Below, piece by piece: positions 9,140 through 16,203 of a stretch of DNA of 64,000 nt. The notes under the pieces were generated by a model that saw nothing but the letters and a program-made list of their open reading frames with translations, searched no databases and had not been told where the DNA came from. Both the position numbers and the translations under genes were made by a program. Source of the stretch: Chthoniobacteraceae bacterium (GTDB taxonomy: Bacteria; Verrucomicrobiota; Verrucomicrobiia; Chthoniobacterales; Chthoniobacteraceae); NCBI GenBank assembly GCA_028293625.1, contig JAQGOL010000024.1:1-64000 (forward strand). The letters are read 5' to 3'. Within the stretch, counting starts at the first letter, position 1. Each line of letters opens with the position of its first letter.

Positions 9140-9892
9140 ATGATTTCGCTCTCCCCGTCTTCTCGTTCCCAAGGCGCCGGTGCCAGTTTTCGAGCTGGCT
9201 TTACGCTCATTGAGCTTCTCACCGTAATCGCGATTATCGCGATCCTGATGGGGCTGCTCTTTCCCGTGCTTAATCTTGTCAAGGAGGCTGCTCGAAAAGC
9301 CCAGGCCCGAAACGACATTGCCGGACTCATCGGCGCGTTGAAGCAGTATTACACCGAGTACGGGAATTATCCGCCTTTAACGGATCCCTCCGCCGCGTCG
9401 AGTTCAGCCGCCGGTGCAGTCGTGCCGGATCAGTTTGTTGGCGACCTGACTCAGGCGAAAACCAAGGTCGAAAACAGCATGCTTATGAATACCCTTCGAT
9501 CAATCGATGCGTTGCCCAATGAGAAGTTTGTCCGCAACCCCAAACGCATTGTCTTTCTCGACGTTAAAGCGGTTAGCAATCCGGAAGCGCCCAAGGGCGG
9601 AATTCTTGAAAAAGTAAAGGCGGGTGGCGGCACAGCCAAGCCTGGACTGCCGGTTTCCAACGGCTGCTTTCTTGATCCTTGGGGCCGGCAATATTTTGTC
9701 ATGATTGATACAAATCATGACGACCTCCTCGATGTGGGCCAGCTTTACGGTGATTTCGTCGATTCAGATCGGCCGCATACTTCCGTGGGAGTCTTCGCTA
9801 TGGGCGCCGATAACGTGATCGGTACCGAGAAAAATCCGGATGTTTACCGCAACAAAGGCATTGTGTCCGATGACATCATTTCCTGGCAATAG
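9140..9892 (+). CDS. type II secretion/type IV pilin-like protein (prepilin)
   Basis: A 250-residue protein with the prepilin N-terminal motif: a short basic leader ending in RAG, then FTLIELL with Glu at position 5 of the mature form and a hydrophobic helix through LFPVLNLV. The following helix (KEAARKAQARNDIAGLIGA) and the YYTEYGNYPP block are typical of pseudopilins, and a DPWGRQY segment near residue 180 is the usual calcium-site region of GspG-like proteins. A prepilin peptidase would cleave before the Phe. No secretion ATPase or peptidase gene lies nearby. ATG 9140 is preferred over GTG 9122. Confidence 0.85.
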   Translation: MISLSPSSRSQGAGASFRAGFTLIELLTVIAIIAILMGLLFPVLNLVKEAARKAQARNDIAGLIGALKQYYTEYGNYPPLTDPSAASSSAAGAVVPDQFVGDLTQAKTKVENSMLMNTLRSIDALPNEKFVRNPKRIVFLDVKAVSNPEAPKGGILEKVKAGGGTAKPGLPVSNGCFLDPWGRQYFVMIDTNHDDLLDVGQLYGDFVDSDRPHTSVGVFAMGADNVIGTEKNPDVYRNKGIVSDDIISWQ

Positions 9893-9990
9893 TCTATTGC
9901 GTCAATCAGCCCAATAGCTGCTGCCGGTGTAGTTTGATGGCGCGGGTATCGGCCATTATAGCGCATCAGTCAGAAGTGGGAGTTTATATC

Positions 9991-10506
9991 ATGCAGGCAC
10001 CGAATCGGAGCAACAGTCAAAAGCATGATATGTCATGGGCAATGCTGCTGAGTTTTGCTGCCGTGATAGTCGGAGCCCTTTGTCTGCTTCACTATAACGT
10101 GTTGTATACCGAGGGCGAGGTAATGCAGGGGTTATTCACGTTGCTGGTTGGTCTTGTCGCCGGTTTTGTCCTGATTGGTTTCCATCAGCGCTTGATGGCA
10201 GCATGGTGCATCATACTGCTTGGAGGCTCTCTTTTGATATGGCAGGCATATCAATCGCGCAAATGGACGATCATTCATGAAGACGTTGTTGCCATCGTGC
10301 AATTCGCAGAGGAGACCAAGGCGAAGAGTGGGCAATATCCGACAAACCTCGATCGCTATTCATTCAAGAACGCGGCGGTCCGGTCCCATATTTACAGGAT
10401 TGAGCCCGAGGAACCAGATGGATTCCGGCTCACGTACTTTATGAACGATCCGGGGACAAGCTACTGGTATTCGTCCAGGACCGGATTTGGATATTATCCT
10501 GACTGA
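9991..10506 (+). CDS. hypothetical inner-membrane protein with pseudopilin-like tail
   Basis: A 171-residue protein with three predicted membrane helices in the first 85 residues and an outward or cytoplasmic tail of about 85 residues. The tail has FAEETKAKSGQYPTNL followed by YWYSSRTGFGYYPD, the kind of segment found after the helix of pseudopilins, but there is no prepilin leader. ATG 9991 has a GGGAG sequence about 8 bases upstream and is preferred over TTG 9934. It follows the pseudopilin gene by 100 bases on the same strand; a shared role is inference. Confidence 0.55.
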   Translation: MQAPNRSNSQKHDMSWAMLLSFAAVIVGALCLLHYNVLYTEGEVMQGLFTLLVGLVAGFVLIGFHQRLMAAWCIILLGGSLLIWQAYQSRKWTIIHEDVVAIVQFAEETKAKSGQYPTNLDRYSFKNAAVRSHIYRIEPEEPDGFRLTYFMNDPGTSYWYSSRTGFGYYPD

Positions 10507-10528
10507 GCCAAACCCCGCAGAACCGCGG

Positions 10529-11239
10529 CTACCTCCGACGGCGCATCCCGAGCAGTCCCAATCCCGCGACCAGCAAGGTGGCCGCAGCTGGTTCCGGCAC
10601 GACTGTGAGATCGGCTGCAAAAGTGCGATCATAGCCGCGATCCTGGATCGAGGTATTGTTAAAGGAACGAGCGGCCGAGGTGCTGTTAAAAGCCACGCCG
10701 CCTGCATAGGAGTTTGGGTCCACGGCTGCGTCGAATCCATAGTAGCCTGCGCTGGAAAAGACGTCGACGGCGTAAAGCTTGGAAGGCTGCAGGGTGAGCA
10801 GATCGGCTCCGGAAAACGTCCATGTCAGCCACTCATCGCCCGCCAGCGTTGCCGGACTTGGGATGCCAGTCACCGTCAGGATTGGCGCGAGCGCTCCTCC
10901 GGTGACCGAACTCACCCGGATTCCCCAGGTTGTGCCGGCTGCAAACCCGCCAACATTGCTGCTTCCGGTCGCGGCGCCTTTGAATGAGAAGGCGCCCAAG
11001 GTAAAGTTTCCGGTGGCAGGCGTTGTGAAAGTCTGTCCGGGGCCTCCGGAATTATCTGAGAACGCCTGGCTATTGAACGTGCCACCTGGAATGGTGGCGT
11101 CGATGCCAAAATTATACTGATCTTCCAATCCCACGACAGGGGTAGTCGTGGTTGGGCTTAAGAGCACTGTTGCATGTGCGGAACTGACCATCAACAGGGC
11201 ACAAATTCCCGAAGACGAGAAACAAGGGGGGTATTTCAC
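10529..11239 (-). CDS. PEP-CTERM sorted secreted protein
   Basis: A protein of about 237 residues ending in the full PEP-CTERM signal: VPEPA, a hydrophobic stretch of about 15 residues, and MRRRR at the end. PEP-CTERM tails are recognised and processed by exosortase; a candidate enzyme is encoded at 62208-63752. The body is rich in Thr, Ser, Gly and Ala and predicted to be beta-structured, which fits an exported or surface protein. The start is uncertain. The frame stays open to 11359, inside the neighbouring phosphoesterase gene, but GTG 11239 yields a plausible signal peptide ending SSAHA. The passenger domain is not identified. Confidence 0.75.
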   Translation of the reverse strand: MKYPPCFSSSGICALLMVSSAHATVLLSPTTTTPVVGLEDQYNFGIDATIPGGTFNSQAFSDNSGGPGQTFTTPATGNFTLGAFSFKGAATGSSNVGGFAAGTTWGIRVSSVTGGALAPILTVTGIPSPATLAGDEWLTWTFSGADLLTLQPSKLYAVDVFSSAGYYGFDAAVDPNSYAGGVAFNSTSAARSFNNTSIQDRGYDRTFAADLTVVPEPAAATLLVAGLGLLGMRRRR

Positions 11240-11337
11240 AAAAAGATCTAAGAGCGGTTCGTTCGCGCATGTCAATCGCAGAAGTCCGGTTGACAGCCGG
11301 GACCTCCTGTGGAAACGGCGCCGCCGCGCCGTGCATT

Positions 11338-11775
11338 TTAAACCCTGACCAGGCTCCAATTTAAAGGCTGGTTTTCTTCCAACTCCAGCCAGGCGAAACT
11401 GGCGGGCGCGCCGCGGTTGGGGCGTGTGATGCAGCCGGGATTCAAATAGCGCGTCCCGCCGATTGTTTCATCGCGGGGCACATGGGTATGCCCATGAAAT
11501 AACAGGGCGCAACCCGCCGGCGCTTTCCTTGGTGGAATGTGGATCAGCTGGATCTGAAAGCCTTCCAATTCAAAGTCGAGAGTAAGCGGCCATTCTTCGT
11601 TACTATCACAATTGCCGCGCACCACCCGAAGCGGTGGTCCGAGCTTTTTAAGCGATTCGAGGATAGCCGGCTCGCAGACATCGCCCAAATGCCAGATTTC
11701 GTCCGCGCCACTGATTGCATCCCGGACCCGATCGGACACACGGTTGTGCGTATCGGCAATAACTGCGATCCGCAT
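11338..11775 (-). CDS. YfcE/MJ0936-type metallophosphoesterase
   Basis: A 145-residue calcineurin-like phosphoesterase of the small YfcE/MJ0936 type. Metal ligands are visible in order: DTH at residues 8-10, GDV, GNCD, a later HIPP segment (histidine replacing the usual glycyl-His), HGHTH, and the terminal NPGCITRPR-like block. The family hydrolyses phosphodiesters with two metal ions; natural substrates are mostly unknown. The start MRIAVIADTH at 11775 fits the family; the longer frame upstream overlaps the preceding gene. It lies 11 bases after the redoxin-like gene in the pyrH-frr run. Confidence 0.88.
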   Translation of the reverse strand: MRIAVIADTHNRVSDRVRDAISGADEIWHLGDVCEPAILESLKKLGPPLRVVRGNCDSNEEWPLTLDFELEGFQIQLIHIPPRKAPAGCALLFHGHTHVPRDETIGGTRYLNPGCITRPNRGAPASFAWLELEENQPLNWSLVRV

Positions 11776-11786
11776 GAAAGAGTTGG

Positions 11787-12263
11787 CTATTTGCGGGCGG
11801 CAGCCTGGATGGTAAAGGAGTTCTGAATCACGTCGCGGACGCGTTCGCCCGTGCAAACCTTGTCGGTTCGATAATCGATATTGCCGTCTTGGCCAATGAT
11901 GACGAGATGAAAAGGCTCTTGAATGCCGTAAGCTGCAGTAATGGCCGGCTGGCTGTTGGCGATCAGAAATGGGATGTTTGAGCGGACGGTGCCGTCGGGA
12001 TTTTTAATCGCAGCGATGAAAACCACCTGTTTGCTGGCAAACTGCTCGTAAATCTCTTCCAGATAGCGGAGCTGCTTTTTAAATGCCTTGTTTGAAGACG
12101 AATCCGTCACGAGCAATACAACCGCCTGCCCACGCAGGCTCTTCAGAGAGGCGTTCTTCTTGACCGTGGCCGGAAAGGTGAAATCCGCCGCGGGCCGTAC
12201 GACTTCTGAATAAGCGCTCAGGCTTAGACCAAGAACCACCGTCAATGAAAGGACCTTAAGCAT
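11787..12263 (-). CDS. secreted thioredoxin-fold (redoxin-like) protein without CXXC
   Basis: A 158-residue protein with a signal peptide (MLKVLSLTVVLGLSLSA, cleavage near residue 20) and a body that follows the redoxin pattern: a strand with VVLLVTDSS, a helix with FKKQLRYLEEIYEQF, VVFIAAI, a SQPAITAAYGI segment and FHLVIIGQDGNI. The position normally holding the CXXC pair has DSSSNK instead, so a thiol redox role is unlikely; it may be structural or bind a partner. It starts 3 bases after the frr stop and so is probably co-translated with frr. Function unknown. Confidence 0.6.
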   Translation of the reverse strand: MLKVLSLTVVLGLSLSAYSEVVRPAADFTFPATVKKNASLKSLRGQAVVLLVTDSSSNKAFKKQLRYLEEIYEQFASKQVVFIAAIKNPDGTVRSNIPFLIANSQPAITAAYGIQEPFHLVIIGQDGNIDYRTDKVCTGERVRDVIQNSFTIQAAARK

Positions 12264-12266
12264 GGG

Positions 12267-12827
12267 TCAGACTTTCATGATGTCCGCTTCCTTGAGGGCG
12301 AATGCATCGTCGATCTTTTTAACAAAACCATCGGTCACTTTCTGGATTTCCTTTTCGTAACTTCCAAGGTCGTCCTCGGTGATTTTGCCTTCTTTTTCGG
12401 CTTTTTTCAGGCTGTCGATCCCATCGCGGCGCGCGGAGCGAATGCGGACTCGCGATTCCTCGCTCATCTGCTTGATGGTTTTTACCAGATCCTTGCGGCG
12501 TTCTTCGGAAAGCTGCGGCACGGGCATGCGGATCAGTTTTCCATCCACGGACGGATTGATGCCGACCTTGGATTCCTTGATCGCTTTTTCGATCGCCTTA
12601 ACGGTGGCCGCGTCGAAAGGCTGGATCACCAGGAGGCGCGGTTCGGGCGTGGTGATCAGGGCAAGCTGCTTGAGTTTCATGACAGCCCCATAAGCTTCTA
12701 CGTCGATATTCTCGACAAGGGCAGGGGAGGCTTTTCCGGTGCGCACGGCGGCGAACTCGTGAGTCATGTAGTCGAAGCCCTTTTCCATGGTCGCTTCGGT
12801 CTCCAAAATAATTTCGTCTGGGTCCAT
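12267..12827 (-). CDS. frr: ribosome recycling factor
   Basis: A 186-residue protein matching ribosome recycling factor over its usual length of about 185. Visible hallmarks are the N-terminal MEKGFDYMTHEFAAVRTGKAS region, YGAVMKLKQLA, the INPSVDGKLIRMPVPQL-type block, the RRDLVK-like RRKDLVKTIKQ helix, and RVRIRSARRDG. With EF-G it splits post-termination ribosomes. It lies downstream of pyrH on the same strand with a 73-base gap, the classical pyrH-frr order. Confidence 0.97.
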   Translation of the reverse strand: MDPDEIILETEATMEKGFDYMTHEFAAVRTGKASPALVENIDVEAYGAVMKLKQLALITTPEPRLLVIQPFDAATVKAIEKAIKESKVGINPSVDGKLIRMPVPQLSEERRKDLVKTIKQMSEESRVRIRSARRDGIDSLKKAEKEGKITEDDLGSYEKEIQKVTDGFVKKIDDAFALKEADIMKV

Positions 12828-12900
12828 AATGAAAATAATTCGGGAGTTAACGGTGAAGTGTCTCCCTTTTAGCCGGCAATTCGCTGCGGTGCGTTTCGAT

Positions 12901-13659
12901 TTATTGGTCGGAAACCAGCGTGCCCACGGTGCGTCCCAGCACGACGTTTTTGATATTGTCGTCGGTCATGAGATCAAAAACCACGATGGGAATTTTGTTA
13001 TCCATGCAGACGGTGAACGCGGTGGAATCCATCACCGAAAGCCGTTTTGCAAGCGCCTCGCTGTAGGTGATCTTGTCGTATTTGGTGGCGGTGGGATCTT
13101 TAAAAGGGTCGGCCGTGTAGATGCCGTCGACTTTGGTGGCCTTGAGAATCACCTCGGCCCCGATCTCACTGGCGCGCAACGCCGCCGCCGTGTCGGTGGA
13201 AAAAAACGGGTTGCCCGTGCCGGCCACAAAGATCACGACCCGTTTGAGTTCCAAATGACGCATCGCGCGGCGGCGGATGAACGGTTCCGCCACGCTTTGG
13301 ATTGGGATGGCGGTCTGGAGCCGGGTGGCAAGGCCGAGGACTTCAAGCTGGCTTTGCAAAGCGAGTCCGTTGATCACCGTCGCCAGCATTCCCATGTAAT
13401 CGGCCGTGGTGCGTTCCATTCCGCGGTGACTCGCTGAGAGGCCGCGCCAGATATTGCCGCCGCCAATAACCACCGCCACCTCCACTCCGAGCTCGTGGAC
13501 TTCTTTGATCTGCACCGCGATTCGGTTGACGATCTGCGGAGAAATGTTGTCTCCGCTGCCCGGTTCCCGCAGCGCTTCGCCGCTCACTTTGAGGACAATT
13601 CTTTTGTATTTGGCCTGAGGAATTTCCGGGGACGTAACGGTTTCAGTGGCTTTCGGCAT
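12901..13659 (-). CDS. pyrH: UMP kinase
   Basis: A 252-residue amino-acid-kinase-family enzyme that phosphorylates UMP to UDP in pyrimidine nucleotide synthesis. Motifs include the start of the fold [22 protein letters not shown], the [17 protein letters not shown] stretch, [20 protein letters not shown], and the [10 protein letters not shown] loop followed by VMDSTAF. The N-terminal 16 residues ([16 protein letters not shown]) are an extra polar tail. It heads the minus-strand run pyrH-frr-redoxin-phosphoesterase. The genes rpsB and tsf, which often precede pyrH, are not present here. Confidence 0.97.
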   Translation of the reverse strand: MPKATETVTSPEIPQAKYKRIVLKVSGEALREPGSGDNISPQIVNRIAVQIKEVHELGVEVAVVIGGGNIWRGLSASHRGMERTTADYMGMLATVINGLALQSQLEVLGLATRLQTAIPIQSVAEPFIRRRAMRHLELKRVVIFVAGTGNPFFSTDTAAALRASEIGAEVILKATKVDGIYTADPFKDPTATKYDKITYSEALAKRLSVMDSTAFTVCMDNKIPIVVFDLMTDDNIKNVVLGRTVGTLVSDQ

Positions 13660-13722
13660 CGCGCGCCGAGTGAATACGAAAGCTGTCTCGCATGGGAAGG
13701 GGAAAAAGGAGACGTGAGATTC

Positions 13723-14349
13723 TTAGTCGCCGGTTCGTTCCATGAAGCTGCCCGCGAAATCGATCACGCACATCGCCCCGTACCGGGTGTGGGGGCCGCA
13801 AGCCACTCCGGCGACCCCGTATCGGGAATTGAAAATAGCGAGCCGATGCGCCCGATCTTTGATCCCGTCGTCGACAATGAGCGCCATGACGATGCCGCGC
13901 GCGTCCTTGACCCCGTACTGGATGTTTTCCCCGGCGGCTTCCCGCCACTGGCCAAAGTGCCGGACGCGCGACGCAAAATTGCCATGGCCGAATCCTCCGC
14001 TCATTCCCTGGGACGCGACATGAGAAGCGGCACATTCGCGAAGTCCCGAAGAAGGAACAAGGACGGGACAAGGCTTGGTTTCCTGAAGGAAACGGACGGC
14101 TTCTTCCACGACGCGATGTCCTTCCTTGCCATTAAAGCCGGCGAGCCGCTCAGAAAGCAGCGCGGCATAAGTGCCAGGCGCCGACCGGGCGAGGTTCACC
14201 TCAGCCAGGACCTGGGCAGGAAGGTTGTCAGCAGTGGCAAGCCGTGGTGCGATGAAGAGAGCGAAAAGAAGGGGGAGCAGGTTCACTTTAAAATCAAATA
14301 GCAGACCCGATGCCTTGCATGGGAAAGACGCGCGTTTTTGGATTGGCAT
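13723..14349 (-). CDS. secreted CAP (SCP/PR1-like) domain protein
   Basis: A protein of about 208 residues with a hydrophobic signal segment (NLLPLLFALFIAPRLATA) and a CAP domain. Family features are LAEVNLARSAPGTYAALL at the start, SHVASQGMSGG with the conserved His, GENIQYG with the conserved Glu, RAHRLAIFNSRYGVAGVAC, and CVIDFAG at the end. Bacterial CAP proteins act outside the cytoplasm; their activities are largely unknown. The start is unsettled: ATG 14370, ATG 14349 and GTG 14286 are all in frame. It lies 63 bases upstream of pyrH and may share its transcript. Confidence 0.8.
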   Translation of the reverse strand: MPIQKRASFPCKASGLLFDFKVNLLPLLFALFIAPRLATADNLPAQVLAEVNLARSAPGTYAALLSERLAGFNGKEGHRVVEEAVRFLQETKPCPVLVPSSGLRECAASHVASQGMSGGFGHGNFASRVRHFGQWREAAGENIQYGVKDARGIVMALIVDDGIKDRAHRLAIFNSRYGVAGVACGPHTRYGAMCVIDFAGSFMERTGD

Positions 14350-14379
14350 CGTCCAGTCCGGTTCAGGCACTTTGCGTCG

Positions 14380-14694
14380 ATGGCGAAAGAAGTCCTGCTT
14401 GTCCTCAGCACATTTGGAAATGCCGATGAAGCGCGCCGGGTGGCGCGGTTGCTTGTTGAGGAACGCCTTGCAGCCTGCGTAAACGTAATCCCGGCAATTG
14501 AATCGATCTACCGCTGGGAGGAAAAGGTGGAGACTGCTACCGAGGTGCTGGTTTTAATCAAGACGACAAGCGACCGTTATCCCGCGCTGGAGGCCCGGAT
14601 CAAAGCGCTTCATTCTTACGAACTTCCTGAAGTGCTGGCGTTTCGAGCTCATGACGGTCTGCCCGGTTACTTGCGCTGGGTGGAAGCGTGCTGA
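14380..14694 (+). CDS. cutA: CutA divalent-ion tolerance family protein
   Basis: A 104-residue CutA1 protein. The pattern is clear: VLSTFGNADEARRVARLLVEERLAACVN, IYRWEEKVETATEVLVLIKT, then HSYELPEVLAF. CutA forms stable trimers resembling PII proteins; a role in copper tolerance was proposed from E. coli mutants but is not settled. ATG 14380 is chosen because it begins the family's first strand; the longer frame from 14338 overlaps the divergent CAP gene. The start of the SIR2-like/TIR gene follows 123 bases after the stop. Confidence 0.93.
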   Translation: MAKEVLLVLSTFGNADEARRVARLLVEERLAACVNVIPAIESIYRWEEKVETATEVLVLIKTTSDRYPALEARIKALHSYELPEVLAFRAHDGLPGYLRWVEAC

Positions 14695-14817
14695 GGATGA
14701 TAGAGTGACCCTGCGGCAGTTAATTTGTTATTTTCCGTAATCCCCGTGGAAAAGCGCTCAGGCTTCTCCGCTTGCGAACGCCCGGTTGAAGACGATCTTA
14801 CATCCCTGGAGGATGTG

Positions 14818-16203
14818 ATGGAATTGAGCGTGGATCCGGTTACGAGCGATAGGGTTCTTTGGAGCAAGCTTCTTTACCTGATCGCGCGCGGGCAGGTGAT
14901 CCCGATTATCGGCCGTGATTTGCTGCGCGTGACGATCGAAGGATCGCAACAACTCCTCCACGAATATCTTGCGACCGCGCTGGGAAAACAGCTTGGCGTC
15001 CCGTTGCCGGAAGGCGCAAATCTCGATCAGGTGGTGGTGGCGTACCTGGCGCTTAGCCGGCAACATCGGCGCGCTGACATCTACCCGGTCGTGACGGAAA
15101 TTCTCGGGCAACTTTGCGATTCTTCGAAAGGGATCCCGACGCCCGAGCCGTTGCTCAAGCTCGCTGCCATCCGTCCATTGCGGCTCTTTGTCACTACCAC
15201 GGCCGATTCCTTCCTGGCGCGTGCGCTTGGCGTCTCCCGGGACCATGTGCTGGCCTATGCGCCCAATTCCGAGATCACCGACATTCCCAGTGACTACAGC
15301 CGCTCGCAGGATCCGTACATTTTTCACCTTTTCGGAAGAATCTCAGCCATTCCCGACAGTGCGCTTTTGGAGGAGGAGACGCTCGAGTTCCTCTGGAGTC
15401 TCCATGAAGAATCGCTGACGAGGCGCCTTGGAAATCTTTTCGACGAACTACGCACCCGGACGCTCCTGCTTATTGGCAATGGCCAGCCGGATTGGTTGGC
15501 GCGTTTTTTTGTACGTCTCGCGCGGCGCGGCCGGCTTTCAAGCGGCGATGAAGCACCCCACGAATTTTTCGCCGATGAAGAGGTTGCGGCGGACATTCAT
15601 CTTCGCGATTTTCTCCAGAACTTCAGCTACCAGACCAGCATATTCAGCGCGCGCCACCCGATTGAGTTTGTCGACCAGCTCGCGCAAAGATGGGAGGATT
15701 ATCCTGATAAACCTCTCCCAATTCGGGGAGCCCCCGCGATTCCGGCCTCAGCGCCTCCCGCCATCTTTTTAAGCTATGCGAGGCAGGACGGAGCGGCTGT
15801 TGAACGTCTCGCGCATCAACTCGACGCGGCGGGTCTCGATACCTGGTATGATCGGGCACGCTTGAGTTCGGGCGATCCGTGGTGGCCGGTGATTGACCGA
15901 AACATCGCCACATGTGTGATATTCGTCCCGGTTATTTCGGTCCATACGAATGCGCGGGATGAAGGGGTTTTCCTGCGTGAATGGAATCGTGCCATTGAAC
16001 GCTTCAATGACATGAACAAATTGACAGCCCGATTCATCCATCCCGTCATCATCGACGACAGTTTGGCGGACAACGTGACTTTCGGCAGTTTTCGAGCCTT
16101 TCAATTCACCCGTGCCCCTGATGGGAAAGCTGCGCCGGAGTTTATTGATTACCTTATCAAGCTCGTGCGTGAGCGCCGCGCCCGTCGGCTTGTGCAGCTA
16201 TGA
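14818..16203 (+). CDS. SIR2-like/TIR fusion protein, probable NAD-degrading effector
   Basis: A 461-residue two-domain protein. Residues 1 to about 300 follow the SIR2-like layout: GQVIPIIGRDLL near 25-37, RLFVTTTADSFL near 122, YIFHLFGRIS near 167 and LLLIGNGQPD. Canonical SIR2-like proteins have GAG, TTNYD and HG at these places; here the Asn and the His are replaced, so catalysis by this domain is doubtful. Residues about 314-450 form a TIR domain: FLSYARQDG, GLDTWYDRARLSSGD, CVIFVPVIS and FLREW, with the Glu of FLREW the likely NADase catalytic residue. ATG 14818 has GGAGG five bases upstream, so it is preferred over TTG 14725. The stop overlaps the next start (ATGA), indicating coupled translation with the STAND gene. 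A conflict/defence role is inferred from the domains. Confidence 0.82.
   Translation: MELSVDPVTSDRVLWSKLLYLIARGQVIPIIGRDLLRVTIEGSQQLLHEYLATALGKQLGVPLPEGANLDQVVVAYLALSRQHRRADIYPVVTEILGQLCDSSKGIPTPEPLLKLAAIRPLRLFVTTTADSFLARALGVSRDHVLAYAPNSEITDIPSDYSRSQDPYIFHLFGRISAIPDSALLEEETLEFLWSLHEESLTRRLGNLFDELRTRTLLLIGNGQPDWLARFFVRLARRGRLSSGDEAPHEFFADEEVAADIHLRDFLQNFSYQTSIFSARHPIEFVDQLAQRWEDYPDKPLPIRGAPAIPASAPPAIFLSYARQDGAAVERLAHQLDAAGLDTWYDRARLSSGDPWWPVIDRNIATCVIFVPVISVHTNARDEGVFLREWNRAIERFNDMNKLTARFIHPVIIDDSLADNVTFGSFRAFQFTRAPDGKAAPEFIDYLIKLVRERRARRLVQL

Noticed and set aside
12787-14301. Long plus-strand frames (12787-13437 and 13495-14301) opposite frr, pyrH and the CAP gene
   Set aside because: They lie antisense to well-identified genes, have no family resemblance, and are rich in Arg, Gly and His as expected of mirror frames in GC-rich DNA.
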